A stretch of 34,021 bases of DNA from Phenylobacterium sp. (GCA_028290945.1 JAQGIV010000147.1:1-34021), one strand, 5' to 3'; numbered from the stretch's first letter, positions 17,995 through 26,960 are shown. Translations and numbers: made by a program. Notes: generated by a model not told the origin, from the sequence alone.

Positions 17995-18303
17995 TCAGCG
18001 ATCCTGCTTCCGCCGGCGAAACGGCTTGCGCTGCAGCCCCGTCTTCTCGCCCTTGGCCTTGGCGGCGATTTCCTTGAGCTTGACGGTCTGCAGGGCCGAC
18101 AGCGCCTCGCCCGGCGCGCCCTTCTCCGGGTCGCCGAAGGCGCGGCCGAAGGTCTTCACGCGGTCTTCCACGGACCCCAGGAATTCGCCCTCCCAGTCGG
18201 AGAGCTTGACCCCGGCGCGCTCGGCCATGCTGCGGGCGCGTTTCAGGGCGTTCAGCGCGGCCCGCTTGGCCTGCGCCTTCCGGTCTGGCGGCTTGCGGTT
18301 CAA
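17995..18303 (-). CDS. Conserved-looking basic hypothetical protein, translationally coupled to gapR
   Basis: TTG start (LNRKPPDRKAQAKRAALNALKRARSMAERAGVKLSDWEGEFLGSVEDRVKTFGRAFGDPEKG...) overlaps the gapR stop in TTGA. The longer ORF-track call to 18768 is the wrong frame over gapR. Confidence 0.65.
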   Translation of the reverse strand: MNRKPPDRKAQAKRAALNALKRARSMAERAGVKLSDWEGEFLGSVEDRVKTFGRAFGDPEKGAPGEALSALQTVKLKEIAAKAKGEKTGLQRKPFRRRKQDR

Positions 18304-18566
18304 ATCTCTCCGATGGCGGAGAGGTAGAGGTCCAGCAGGGCCTCCTCCTCCTGGCGCTTGGCGCGGTCGATCTTGCGGATGCGGACCACCTTGCGCAGGG
18401 TCTTCACGTCGTAGCCGTTGCCCTTGGCCTCGGCGAAGACTTCCTTGATCTGCTCGGCGACCTCGGCCTTCTCGGTCTCGAGGTTCTCGATGCGCTCGAC
18501 GATGCTCTTCAGCTGCGCCTGGGCGGTGGAGTTGAGCACGTCGATGTTCGAGCTGTCGTCGGCCAT
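18300..18566 (-). CDS. gapR: GapR family DNA-binding protein (DUF2312)
   Basis: MADDSSNIDVLNSTAQAQLKSIVERIENLETEKAEVAEQIKEVFAEAKGNGYDVKTLRKVVRIRKIDRAKRQEEEALLDLYLSAIGEI matches the DUF2312/GapR pattern (QLKSIVERIE..LE.EK, AEAKGNGYDVK.LR..VR.RK). Confidence 0.9.
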   Translation of the reverse strand: MADDSSNIDVLNSTAQAQLKSIVERIENLETEKAEVAEQIKEVFAEAKGNGYDVKTLRKVVRIRKIDRAKRQEEEALLDLYLSAIGEI

Positions 18567-18703
18567 GGTGGGCTAAAGCCTCATACGAGTCGGGAAGGTT
18601 ACGGAAGCGCGCGACCCTAGCGGTGGGCCGGCGCGGAGTCATGACCCCTTGAACCTTCGCCTGTGGACAGCCGTTGAGACCCATCGACGCGGAGTGCTCC
18701 ACC

Positions 18704-19291
18704 ATGTCCGAAACCGCCCGGCGCCGGCCCACCGAGGCCGAAGCCGAAGCCGCCGTGCGCACCCTCATCGAATGGGCCGGCGACGACCCGGACCGCGAGG
18801 GCCTGCGCGAGACGCCGGCCCGGGTGGCGCGCGCCTACCGCGAGCTGTTCGCCGGCTACGAGAGCGACCCGCGCGCCTATCTGGAGCGCACCTTCGACGA
18901 GGTCGGCGGCTATGACGAGCTGGTGCTGCTGCGCGACATCCCGGTGGTCAGCTTCTGCGAGCACCACATGCTGCCGTTCCTGGGCCGCGCCCACGTCGGC
19001 TACCTGCCCTCCAACCGGGTGGTCGGCATCTCCAAGCTGGCGCGCGTGGTGCACGGCTTCGCGCGGCGGCTGCAGATCCAGGAGAAGCTGACCGCCGAGA
19101 TCGCCGAGGCGATCCAGGACATCCTGCGGCCCAAGGGCGTTGGCGTGGTGATCGTCTCCGAGCACAGCTGCATGACCATGCGCGGGGTCAACACGCCGGG
19201 CGCGCGGCTGACCACCAGCCACCTGATGGGCGAGGTGCGCGACGATTCCCGCACCCGGCAGGAGTTCTTCGAGCTGGTGCGGGGCCAGTAG
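18704..19291 (+). CDS. folE: GTP cyclohydrolase I
   Basis: DPDREGLRETPARVARAYRELFAGY, SFCEHHMLPFLGRAHVGYLP, GISKLARVVHGFARRLQIQEKLT, SEHSCMTMRGV. Confidence 0.97.
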   Translation: MSETARRRPTEAEAEAAVRTLIEWAGDDPDREGLRETPARVARAYRELFAGYESDPRAYLERTFDEVGGYDELVLLRDIPVVSFCEHHMLPFLGRAHVGYLPSNRVVGISKLARVVHGFARRLQIQEKLTAEIAEAIQDILRPKGVGVVIVSEHSCMTMRGVNTPGARLTTSHLMGEVRDDSRTRQEFFELVRGQ

Positions 19292-19305
19292 CACTCAACT
19301 TCCGA

Positions 19306-19468
19306 CCGTCATGGCCGGGCTTGGAAGCCTGCCCTCGGGCGGGTCGCGTAGCGACGCGACCCGGGGGGCCACCCAGACGCGCCGAAGCTCCAGACCCACG
19401 GCGGACAAGCTGGGTCACCAGCCGATGTCGGCGTGTCTGGGTCCCCGGGACAAGCCCGGGGATGACGG
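19306..19468. repeat. Palindromic intergenic repeat element (18-bp terminal inverted repeats, internal hairpin)
   Basis: Left CCGTCATGGCCGGGCTTG (19306-19323) and right CAAGCCCGGGGATGACGG (19451-19468) are 16/18 inverted; internal hairpin GGGTCGCG-TAGCGA-CGCGACCC; secondary inverted pair CCCAGACGCGCC / GGCGTGTCTGGG. Confidence 0.82.
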
Positions 19469-19527
19469 CTTGTTGGGGATGGGCGCGAACGGTCCTAACT
19501 AGGCCGCTCGCAGAGGGGGAAGGCTCG

Positions 19528-20361
19528 ATGTCGCCGCTGGTGATCGGCCTGGTGCTGGGCTCGGCGGTGCTGCACGCCACCTGGAACGCCATCCTGCGCT
19601 CGGGCGCCGACCGGCTGTGGTCGATGACCGTGATGTGCGCCATGTGCGCCCTGGTCGCCCTGCCGGTGGCGCTGATCGCGCCCATGCCGGCCCCCGCGAG
19701 CTGGCCCTATATGGCGGGCTCCGCGGCCCTGCAGATCGTCTATGCCCTGTTCCTGGTGCGCGCCTATCGCCACGGCCAGCTGGCCCACGTCTATCCGATC
19801 GCCCGCGGGGCGGCGCCGCTGCTGGTGACCCTGGGCGCCGCCGTGGTGGCGGGCGAGCAGCTCGCGCCGCTCAGCCTGCTGGGCGTGGTGCTGGTGTCGT
19901 CGGGCATCGTCGCCATCGCCTTCGGCAAGGGCCGCGCCGATGCGGTCTCCAGCCTGATGGCGCTGGCCACCGGCGGGTTCATCGCCAGCTACATGGTCAC
20001 CGACGGGGTGGGCGTGCGGCTGTCGGGCCACGCCATCGGCTACGCCGCCTGGCAGGCGATCCTCGACGGGCTGCCGATGCCGCTGGTCTATCTGGCGATC
20101 CGGCGGCGCTGGCCGGCGATCGCGCCCAACCTGGAGCTCGGCAAGATGGCGGTGGGGGCGCTGATCTCGGTGACCGCCTATGGCGTGGTGGTCTGGGCCA
20201 TGAGCCTCAGCCCCATGGGCCAGGTCTCGGCGCTGCGCGAGACCTCGATCCTGTTCGCCGCCCTGATCGGCGCGGTGTTCCTGAAGGAGCGGCTGACGGC
20301 GCAACGTCTGGTGGGCGCGGCGATGATCGCCGGCGGCGCGGTGGCGCTGTCGCTAGGCTAG
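19528..20361 (+). CDS. EamA/DMT-family transporter
   Basis: Ten-TM-like hydrophobic pattern; LGSAVLHATWNAILRSGADRL, ALRETSILFAALIGAVFLKERLTAQRLVGAAMIAGGAVAL. Confidence 0.9.
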   Translation: MSPLVIGLVLGSAVLHATWNAILRSGADRLWSMTVMCAMCALVALPVALIAPMPAPASWPYMAGSAALQIVYALFLVRAYRHGQLAHVYPIARGAAPLLVTLGAAVVAGEQLAPLSLLGVVLVSSGIVAIAFGKGRADAVSSLMALATGGFIASYMVTDGVGVRLSGHAIGYAAWQAILDGLPMPLVYLAIRRRWPAIAPNLELGKMAVGALISVTAYGVVVWAMSLSPMGQVSALRETSILFAALIGAVFLKERLTAQRLVGAAMIAGGAVALSLG

Positions 20362-20378
20362 TCGGCCGTGAAGCCGGC

Positions 20379-20504
20379 TCAGCCCTGGCGGGCCTTGTAG
20401 CGCGGGTTGGTCTTGTTGATGATATAGACCCGGCCCTTGCGGCGCACGAGCTTGCAGTCGCGGTGACGCGTCTTGAGCGACTTGAGCGAGCTTCTGACTT
20501 TCAT
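20379..20504 (-). CDS. rpmJ: 50S ribosomal protein L36, C-minus (zinc-free) form
   Basis: 41 aa [41 protein letters not shown]; lacks the CxxC...C...H zinc ligands. Confidence 0.97.
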   Translation of the reverse strand: MKVRSSLKSLKTRHRDCKLVRRKGRVYIINKTNPRYKARQG

Positions 20505-20650
20505 GTCCGTGCTTCGTACTGGGTGACCGGGCCCGACCGGGCGCCAACAGAGCGCGCGGATATACGGGGCCGAATTGGCGAAGTCAACGCGCCGAAGCTG
20601 TGGCCCTTTCCGCATTGAGGCCAGATTCGACGCTCACTAGTCTCCCCCTG

Positions 20651-22027
20651 ATGCGCCATCGCCTCCTCGTTCCCTTGCTCTTCCTGCTGGCCAGCTGCGC
20701 CAGCCCCTACGCCACGCGCCAGCCGCCCGCGCCGAGCCCCGCGCCGGCGCCCCCGGCCCCCGCGCCGAGCCCAACGGCGCCCACGCCCGTCACCCCGCCC
20801 ACCACCTCCGGCGACATGGTGTTCGACGCCTGGGCCTCCGACTTCTACCCGCGGGCCATCAAGGCCGGGATCCGGCCCGAGGTGCTGCAGCGGGAGATGG
20901 CCGGCCTGACGCCCGACCCCCGCGTGGCGGCGCTGGACAGCCGCCAGCCGGAGTTCTCCAAGCCGCTCAGCGAGTACATCAAGGGCGTGGTCACCCCGAC
21001 CCGCGACGCCATCGGGGGGCGCAAGCGCGTCGAGGTCCCGCAGCTGGACTTCATCGAGGTCACCTACGGGGTGCCACGCGAGGTGCTGCTGGGCGTCTGG
21101 GCCATGGAGAGCGGCTTCGGCGCCATCCAGGGTGACTTCGACGTGGTGCGATCCATGGCGACGCTGGCCGCGCAAGGCCGCCGGCGGGGCTTCGCCGAGG
21201 GCGAGCTGATCGCGGCGCTGAAGATCATCCAGTCGGGCGAGGCGACGCGGGCCCAGCTGAAGGGCAGCTGGGCCGGCGCCATGGGCCAGACCCAGTTCAT
21301 CCCGTCGAGCTTCCTGGCCATGGCCGTCGACGGCGACCTGGACGGCAAGCGCGACATCTGGAACTCGCCGGCCGACGCGCTGGCCAGCGCCGCCAACCTG
21401 CTCTCCAAGGGCGGCTGGCGGTCGGGCGAGAGCTGGGCGCGCGAGGTCGCCGTGCCCGCCGACTTCGACTGGAGCCTGTCGGAGGGCCCCCGGCTGACGC
21501 CGGCCGACTGGGCGGCCAAGGGGGTGGTCCGCGCCGACGGACTGCCGTTCAACGCGGCCGACCAGGCCGCGCCGGCCCAGCTGGTGGCGCCGACCGGAGC
21601 CAATGGCCCGATCTTCCTGCTGTTTCCCAACCACTTCGCGATCCGCAAGTACAACAACAGCGTCGCCTACGCCCTGGCGGTGGGGATGCTGGCCGACCGG
21701 TTCTCCGGCATGGGGCCGCTGGTGCGGCCCTGGCCGCAGGAGACGCCGCTGTCGCTGGCCGACCGGATGACCGCCCAGCGGGCGCTGGCCGCCCTGGGCT
21801 ATGACGCCGGCGGCTCCGATGGCCTGGTGGGGATCAAGACGCGCGCGGCCCTGCGCCAATGGCAGAAGGCGCGTGGCCTGACCGCCGACGGATACCTGTC
21901 GGCGGCGATGGTCCAGCGGCTGACGCTGGAGGCCCAGGCGCCCGCGCCGGGGCCCACGCCTGCCCCGCCGCCGGCCGCGCCGGAGGCCGCTACCCCGCCT
22001 CGTCCGACCGCTCCAGGGCCGCAATAG
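20651..22027 (+). CDS. MltB-type lytic murein transglycosylase, lipoprotein, with C-terminal peptidoglycan-binding domain
   Basis: Lipobox LLASC; VLLGVWAMESGFGAIQGDFDVVRSMATLA, SWAGAMGQTQFIPSSFLAMAVDGDLDGKRDIWNSPADALASAANLL; PG-binding AQRALAALGYDAGGSDGLVGIKTRAALRQWQ. Confidence 0.95.
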   Translation: MRHRLLVPLLFLLASCASPYATRQPPAPSPAPAPPAPAPSPTAPTPVTPPTTSGDMVFDAWASDFYPRAIKAGIRPEVLQREMAGLTPDPRVAALDSRQPEFSKPLSEYIKGVVTPTRDAIGGRKRVEVPQLDFIEVTYGVPREVLLGVWAMESGFGAIQGDFDVVRSMATLAAQGRRRGFAEGELIAALKIIQSGEATRAQLKGSWAGAMGQTQFIPSSFLAMAVDGDLDGKRDIWNSPADALASAANLLSKGGWRSGESWAREVAVPADFDWSLSEGPRLTPADWAAKGVVRADGLPFNAADQAAPAQLVAPTGANGPIFLLFPNHFAIRKYNNSVAYALAVGMLADRFSGMGPLVRPWPQETPLSLADRMTAQRALAALGYDAGGSDGLVGIKTRAALRQWQKARGLTADGYLSAAMVQRLTLEAQAPAPGPTPAPPPAAPEAATPPRPTAPGPQ

Positions 22028-23294
22028 TCGAGGCCTGGACGTCGGCCGGCTTGGGGTCGGCGTTGCGCAGCTGGGTGTTCTGGAAGGCGTAGGCCAGCAA
22101 GCCCAGCATCAGCGCCATGTTCAGCAGGAACGGGCCGGCGTGGTTCACGTGGTAGAGCCGCATGAAGGCGGGCGCGAGCACCGCGTTGATGCCGTTCACC
22201 GAGGCGATGGCGCCGGCCACTCGCGCCTGGTCCTTGGCCTGCACCGCCAGCGAGGCGCCAGCCGTGAAGCCCGGCCGGGCGAAGCCGAAGCCCAGGCTGG
22301 TCATGGCGTAGCCCGCCACCACCGTCGAATAGCCCGGAGCGACCGCCACCAGCAGGTTGCCCAACGCCGCGCAGCCGACGCCCCAGCGCAGCAGCTGGCG
22401 CGGCGTCATCTCGAACATCCGGATGACGCCCCATTGGGCCAGCAGGCCGGCCACCGCGCCGAACATCATGGCGATGGCGATGTTGTGCTGCGCCTCCAGC
22501 GGCGAGAGGCCCAGCTTGTCGATGATCAGGAAGCCCAGGGTCTGCTGCTGGGCGGTCTGGCAGGTCGCCACCACGAAGCCGTAGACCAGGAAGGGGATGA
22601 CCCGCCGGTCCTTCCACATGGGGTTGGCCTTGCGCTCGGCGCGGTCGGCGGCGCTGGTGCGCGCGGCGGCGGGGATCGGGCTGTCGGGCAGGAAGCGCCA
22701 GACGATGAACAGCATGGCCGCGGCGATCACCGAGAAGCAGAACAGCGGTCCGGCCAGACCGAGCAGCGGCAGGATGAACAGCGGCGCCAGGAACGGCCCG
22801 ACCACGGTGCCGAGGCCGAAGGCGCCGGCCAGGCTGGCCATCGACTGGGTGCGTTGCTCAGGCCCGGTGTGGTCGGCCACATAGGCCTGGGTGGCCGGAT
22901 TGGAGGCCGAGCCGAACAGGCCGAACAGCGCCCGGGCGAGCAGGAAGAAGCCGAAGATCAGCAGCGGCGGGGCCAGGTGGCGCAGGCCGGCGCTGACCAC
23001 GGCGCCGCACACCGCCATCGACACCATGAAGCCGGACAGCCCCAGCATCATCAGCGGCTTGCGGCCGTATTTGTCGGAGGCCCTGGCCCAGAACGGCGAG
23101 GCGATCGCCCACAGCACCGCCGACAGCGAGAAGATCGCCACCACCATCTCGTCGGCGATGCCGATGGAGCGGCCGATGGCCGGCAGCACCGAGATCAGGC
23201 CGGTGTTGCCGAGCGCCGTGGCGATGGAAACGCCGAAGATGATCGCCAGCGCGCGCTTGGGAAGGGTGCTGGCGGGTCCGGCGGTGACGGCCAT
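21990..23294 (-). CDS. MFS transporter (TetA/multidrug-like)
   Basis: Multiple TM segments; motif A-like ARASDKYGRKPLMMLGL; ARALFGLFGSASNPATQAYVADHTGPEQRTQSMASLAGAFGLGTVVGP. Confidence 0.93.
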   Translation of the reverse strand: MAVTAGPASTLPKRALAIIFGVSIATALGNTGLISVLPAIGRSIGIADEMVVAIFSLSAVLWAIASPFWARASDKYGRKPLMMLGLSGFMVSMAVCGAVVSAGLRHLAPPLLIFGFFLLARALFGLFGSASNPATQAYVADHTGPEQRTQSMASLAGAFGLGTVVGPFLAPLFILPLLGLAGPLFCFSVIAAAMLFIVWRFLPDSPIPAAARTSAADRAERKANPMWKDRRVIPFLVYGFVVATCQTAQQQTLGFLIIDKLGLSPLEAQHNIAIAMMFGAVAGLLAQWGVIRMFEMTPRQLLRWGVGCAALGNLLVAVAPGYSTVVAGYAMTSLGFGFARPGFTAGASLAVQAKDQARVAGAIASVNGINAVLAPAFMRLYHVNHAGPFLLNMALMLGLLAYAFQNTQLRNADPKPADVQASTIAALERSDEAG

Positions 23295-23398
23295 GGGCTG
23301 CGATTAAGGGCCCACGGGCCGGTGTGCAATCGCGTTCGCCGCTCACCGCCCATTAAGCATTAACGCCGATCCTTTCCGGCGACCTTCGGGGGAGTTGG

Positions 23399-24268
23399 AT
23401 GTTTCAGATAATCGGCATCGTGCTGCTGTTCACGCTGGTGTTCGGCAGCTTCATCATCTCCGGCGGCAACATCGGCGTGATCCTGCACGCCATGCCCACC
23501 GAGATGATGGCCATCTGCGGCGCCGGTACGGCCAGCTTCCTGATCGCCAACTCGATGACCGTGATCAAGGGCTGCGGCGCGGGCCTGGGCAAGGTGTTCA
23601 AGGGCCCCAAGTGGAAGCCGCAGGACTACCGCGACCTGCTCTCCCTGCTGTTCCTGTTGACCAAGACCATGAAGTCCAAGGGCGTGATCGCCCTCGAAAG
23701 CCACATCGAGAACCCCACCGAGAGCACCATCTTCTCTCGCTTCCCGAACGTGATGAAGGACCACTTCGCCGTCGATTTCATCTGCGACACCCTGCGCATG
23801 ATGACCATGAACCTCGAGGACCCGCACCAGGTCGAGGACGCCATGGAGAACCAGCTGGAGAAGCACCACCACGAGGCGCTGGCCCCCAGCCATGCCGTGC
23901 AGACCCTGGCCGACGCCCTGCCGGCGCTGGGCATCGTCGCCGCCGTGCTGGGCGTCATCAAGACCATGGGCGCCATCACCGAACCGCCGGAGATCCTCGG
24001 CGAGATGATCGGCGGGGCGCTGGTCGGCACCTTCCTCGGCGTGTTCCTGGCCTATGGCATGGTCGGGCCGATGGCCACGCGGATGAAGGAAGTGATGGAG
24101 GAGGAAGGCTCCTTCTACAAGATCATCCAGTCGGTGCTGGTCGCCCACCTGCATGGCAACGCCGCGCAGATCTCCGTGGAGATCGGCCGCGGCAACGTGC
24201 CCTCCGGCGCCCAGCCGAGCTTCCTGGAGCTGGAAGAGGCGCTGTCGACCATCCCCAACGAGGGCTAG
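23399..24268 (+). CDS. motA: Flagellar motor stator protein MotA
   Basis: MFQIIGIVLLFTLVFGSFIISGGNIGVILHAMPTEMMAICGAG..., ALPALGIVAAVLGVIKTMGAITEPPEILGEMIGGALVGTFLGVFLAYGMVGPMA; no motB adjacent. Confidence 0.97.
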   Translation: MFQIIGIVLLFTLVFGSFIISGGNIGVILHAMPTEMMAICGAGTASFLIANSMTVIKGCGAGLGKVFKGPKWKPQDYRDLLSLLFLLTKTMKSKGVIALESHIENPTESTIFSRFPNVMKDHFAVDFICDTLRMMTMNLEDPHQVEDAMENQLEKHHHEALAPSHAVQTLADALPALGIVAAVLGVIKTMGAITEPPEILGEMIGGALVGTFLGVFLAYGMVGPMATRMKEVMEEEGSFYKIIQSVLVAHLHGNAAQISVEIGRGNVPSGAQPSFLELEEALSTIPNEG

Positions 24269-24325
24269 AGGGGCCGCAAGAAGCGCGGCATAGTCCCGGC
24301 CTGGCCGTTCGAGGACCTTAAGACC

Positions 24326-24634
24326 ATGCACACCCTTCGCACCCTGCTCGTGGCGGGCGCCGCCGTGGCCGCGCTGAGCGCAGCCGCCTGCAGCAAGACC
24401 GACAAGACCGACGCGGCGGCCAATGCCGGCAGCGGCGCGGCCACCAACACCGCCGCCGACGCCTCGGCCCAGAACGCCGCGGCCGCCGCGGCCGCAGCCG
24501 CCGACGCGGGCAAGGCCGCGGGCGACACCGCCGCCACCCCGCCGCCCGCCGACGCCGCCGCGCCCGGAACCACCACGACGACCACCACCACCGAGAGCGC
24601 CAAGGCGACCGTCACCACGCCGGCCAAGAAGTAG
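24326..24634 (+). CDS. Low-complexity Ala/Thr-rich putative lipoprotein
   Basis: MHTLRTLLVAGAAVAALSAAACSKTDKTDAAANAG...AAAAAAAAADAG...TTTTTTTTESAK; signal plus lipobox-like SAAAC. Confidence 0.65.
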   Translation: MHTLRTLLVAGAAVAALSAAACSKTDKTDAAANAGSGAATNTAADASAQNAAAAAAAAADAGKAAGDTAATPPPADAAAPGTTTTTTTTESAKATVTTPAKK

Positions 24635-24660
24635 CCGAGCCACGGTCCGGCTTTTCCAGG

Positions 24661-24684
24661 AGGGCCGCCGGCGACGGCGGCCCT
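24661..24684 (+). terminator. Strong hairpin after the lipoprotein gene (AGGGCCGCC-GGCGAC-GGCGGCCCT), possible intrinsic terminator
   Basis: 9-bp perfect GC-rich stem, 6-nt loop, but only a short T run follows. Confidence 0.5.
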
Positions 24685-24697
24685 TCGCGCATCCGAC

Positions 24698-26497
24698 ATG
24701 AGCAGTCCCCCAACGCCTCCCACCAGCCCGCTGGAATGGACCGGCGAGGGGCAGCCACGCTCGGCGCTCTACGGCGACGTCTACTTCTCCAGCGAGGACG
24801 GGCTGGCGGAGAGCCGCGCGGTATATCTGGAGGGCTGCGGCCTGCCCGACGCCTGGGCCGGGCGGCGGCGCTTCGTGGTCGGCGAGCTCGGCTTTGGCAC
24901 GGGGCTGAACATCGCCGCCCTGCTGGAGCTCTGGGCCCGCACCCGCCCGGCCGGCGGGCGGCTGCACGTCGTCTCCATCGAGGCCCATCCGATCAGCGCG
25001 GATGAGGCGCGCCGGGCGCTCGGCCGCTGGCCGGAGCTGGCGGAGACGGCCGAGCCGCTGCTGGCCCGCTGGCCAGGCCGCGCGCGGGGCGTCCACCGCG
25101 TGGAGCTGCCGGAGCTCTCCGCCATCCTCGACGTGGCGGTGATGGACGTGGCGCAGGCCCTGGGGCGCTGGTCCGGCCGCGCCGACGCCTGGTTCCTCGA
25201 CGGCTTCGCCCCGGCGCGCAACCCGGCCATGTGGACCGACGAGGTGCTGGGCCTGGTGGCGCAGCGTTCGGCGCCCGGGGCGCGGGCGGCGACCTTCACC
25301 GTGGCCGGATCGGTGCGGCGCGGCCTGGCCGCCGCCGGCTTCGCCGTGGAGAAGCGCCCGGGCTTCGGCCGCAAGCGCCAACGGCTGGAAGCCCACGCCC
25401 CGGGCGAGCCCACGCCGGAGCGCAGCCAGCCGCGGATCGCAGTGATCGGCGGCGGCATCGCCGGCGCGGCGGCGGTGCGCGCGGTCCGCGCGCTGGGCGG
25501 CGAGGCGGTGGCGGTCGAGGCCGAGGCGCTGGGGGCCGGCGGCTCCGGCAACCCCGCGGCCCTGGTGACGCCGCGGCTCGACGCCGGCCTCGGCCCACCG
25601 GCCCAGCTGTTCGCCAGCGCCTTCCGCCGGGCGGTGGCGCTCTATGAAGCCCTGCCCGACGCCATCATCGCCCGCGGCGCCCTGCAGCTGGCCACGACCG
25701 AACGCGACGCCGAGCGGTTCGGCCGGATCGCCGGCTCCGACCTGTTCGAGCCCGGCGCACTCGCCATGCTGGACGCCGCGTCCGCGACCGCCCGGCTGGG
25801 CGAGGCCGCGACCGCGGCCTTGGACCAGCGCGCCGCCCTGGTGGTCGAGCCGGCGCAGGTCCTGGCCGCCTGGGCGGGGGCGCCGCGGATCGCCCGGGTG
25901 GCGGTCCTGCGGCGCGACGGCGGGGCCTGGGTGCTGCTGGACGCCGCGGGGGCCGAGATCCTGCGCGCCGAGGCGGTGATCGTGGCGGCGGGGCTGGCCA
26001 GCGCGGCGCTCATCCCCGATCTGCCGCTGCAGGCGGTGCGCGGCCAGGCGAGCTGGGCCGAGGGCGGGGCGCCGGGCGCCGCGGCCTGGGGCGGCTATGT
26101 GCTGCCGACGCGGACAGGGATGCTGTTCGGCGCCACCCACGATCGCGACGATGCGGCGACGGAGGTCCGCGAGGCCGACCACGCCCGCAACCGCGCCACC
26201 CTGGCCGAGGCCCTGCCGGATCTCGCCGGGCGGATCGCCGATCAGCCGCTGGCCGGCCGGGCCGCGGTGCGCGCCACCACGCCGGACCGCCAGCCGATGG
26301 CCGGGGCGGCGCCGGACGGCGAGGGCCTGTTCGTGCTCACCGGCTTCGGCTCGCGCGGCTTCTCGCTCGCCCCGCTGCTGGCCGAGCATGTGGCGGCCCT
26401 GGCGCTGGGCGCGCCCTCGCCGCTTCCCGCCGACCTGGCCGAGCTGGTCGCCCCCGACCGTTTCCGCCGCCGGGCCGCGCGGCGCGGCCGTTCCTAA
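24698..26497 (+). CDS. mnmC: Bifunctional tRNA 5-methylaminomethyl-2-thiouridine methyltransferase/oxidoreductase
   Basis: N-terminal YFSSEDGLAESRAVYLEG, ELGFGTGLNIAALLELW, WFLDGFAPARNPAMWTDEVL (MnmD part); C-terminal FAD fold IAVIGGGIAGAAAVRAVRALGGEAVAVEA, GSGNPAALVTPRLD, RATTPDRQPMAG, FGSRGFSLAPLLAEHVA. Confidence 0.96.
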   Translation: MSSPPTPPTSPLEWTGEGQPRSALYGDVYFSSEDGLAESRAVYLEGCGLPDAWAGRRRFVVGELGFGTGLNIAALLELWARTRPAGGRLHVVSIEAHPISADEARRALGRWPELAETAEPLLARWPGRARGVHRVELPELSAILDVAVMDVAQALGRWSGRADAWFLDGFAPARNPAMWTDEVLGLVAQRSAPGARAATFTVAGSVRRGLAAAGFAVEKRPGFGRKRQRLEAHAPGEPTPERSQPRIAVIGGGIAGAAAVRAVRALGGEAVAVEAEALGAGGSGNPAALVTPRLDAGLGPPAQLFASAFRRAVALYEALPDAIIARGALQLATTERDAERFGRIAGSDLFEPGALAMLDAASATARLGEAATAALDQRAALVVEPAQVLAAWAGAPRIARVAVLRRDGGAWVLLDAAGAEILRAEAVIVAAGLASAALIPDLPLQAVRGQASWAEGGAPGAAAWGGYVLPTRTGMLFGATHDRDDAATEVREADHARNRATLAEALPDLAGRIADQPLAGRAAVRATTPDRQPMAGAAPDGEGLFVLTGFGSRGFSLAPLLAEHVAALALGAPSPLPADLAELVAPDRFRRRAARRGRS

Positions 26498-26558
26498 GCC
26501 CGCGCGCCGGGCGTATAGTCGGCTTGTGGGGGGACTTCGCTCGTTCAGGATCGATGAG

Positions 26559-26960
26559 ATGAGGATGAACACCACCCTAGCCGTCGCCGCCGCCCTGCTG
26601 GTCGCCGGCGCGGCCCAGCCCGGCGCCACCGCCAACTCGCCGGCCGCCAAGTACGACCGCAACCAGTGCTTTTACACCAAGATGGTCTCCGGCTTCGCCG
26701 CGCCCAACGAGAAGACGCTCTACGTCCGCGTGGGCGTGAAGGATGTCTATCGCTTCGACATGTTCGGCCGTTGCCCGGACATCGACTGGAACCAGTCCCT
26801 GGCGCTGGTGTCGCGCGGCTCGTCGTGGATCTGCAACGGCATGGACGCCGAGGTGATCACCCACTCGCCCGGCATCGGCCGACAGAACTGCCCGGTCTCC
26901 AGCATGCACAAGCTGACGCCCGAGGAAATCGCCGCCCTGCCGAAGAACGCCAAGCCCTGA
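26559..26960 (+). CDS. Hypothetical exported protein (DUF6491-like)
   Basis: Signal peptide MRMNTTLAVAAALLVAGAAQPGA; NQCFYTKMVSGFAAPNEKTLYVRVGVKDVYRFDMFGRCPDIDW with conserved-looking Cys residues. Confidence 0.75.
   Translation: MRMNTTLAVAAALLVAGAAQPGATANSPAAKYDRNQCFYTKMVSGFAAPNEKTLYVRVGVKDVYRFDMFGRCPDIDWNQSLALVSRGSSWICNGMDAEVITHSPGIGRQNCPVSSMHKLTPEEIAALPKNAKP

Noticed and set aside
19311-19502. Short ORF MAGLGSLPSGGSRSDATRGATQTRRSS...
   Set aside because: Lies entirely in the palindromic intergenic repeat; recurrent false ORF of such repeats.
23350-23366. TTAAGCATTAAC upstream of motA as a CtrA box
   Set aside because: Spacing is TTAA-N3-TTAA, not the TTAA-N7-TTAA of CtrA sites; left as a chance AT-rich match.
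23360-26662. 1100-aa minus-strand ORF
   Set aside because: Antisense to motA, the lipoprotein gene and mnmC, which have clear homology signatures; His/Arg/Gly-rich low-information translation typical of antisense frames in high-GC DNA.
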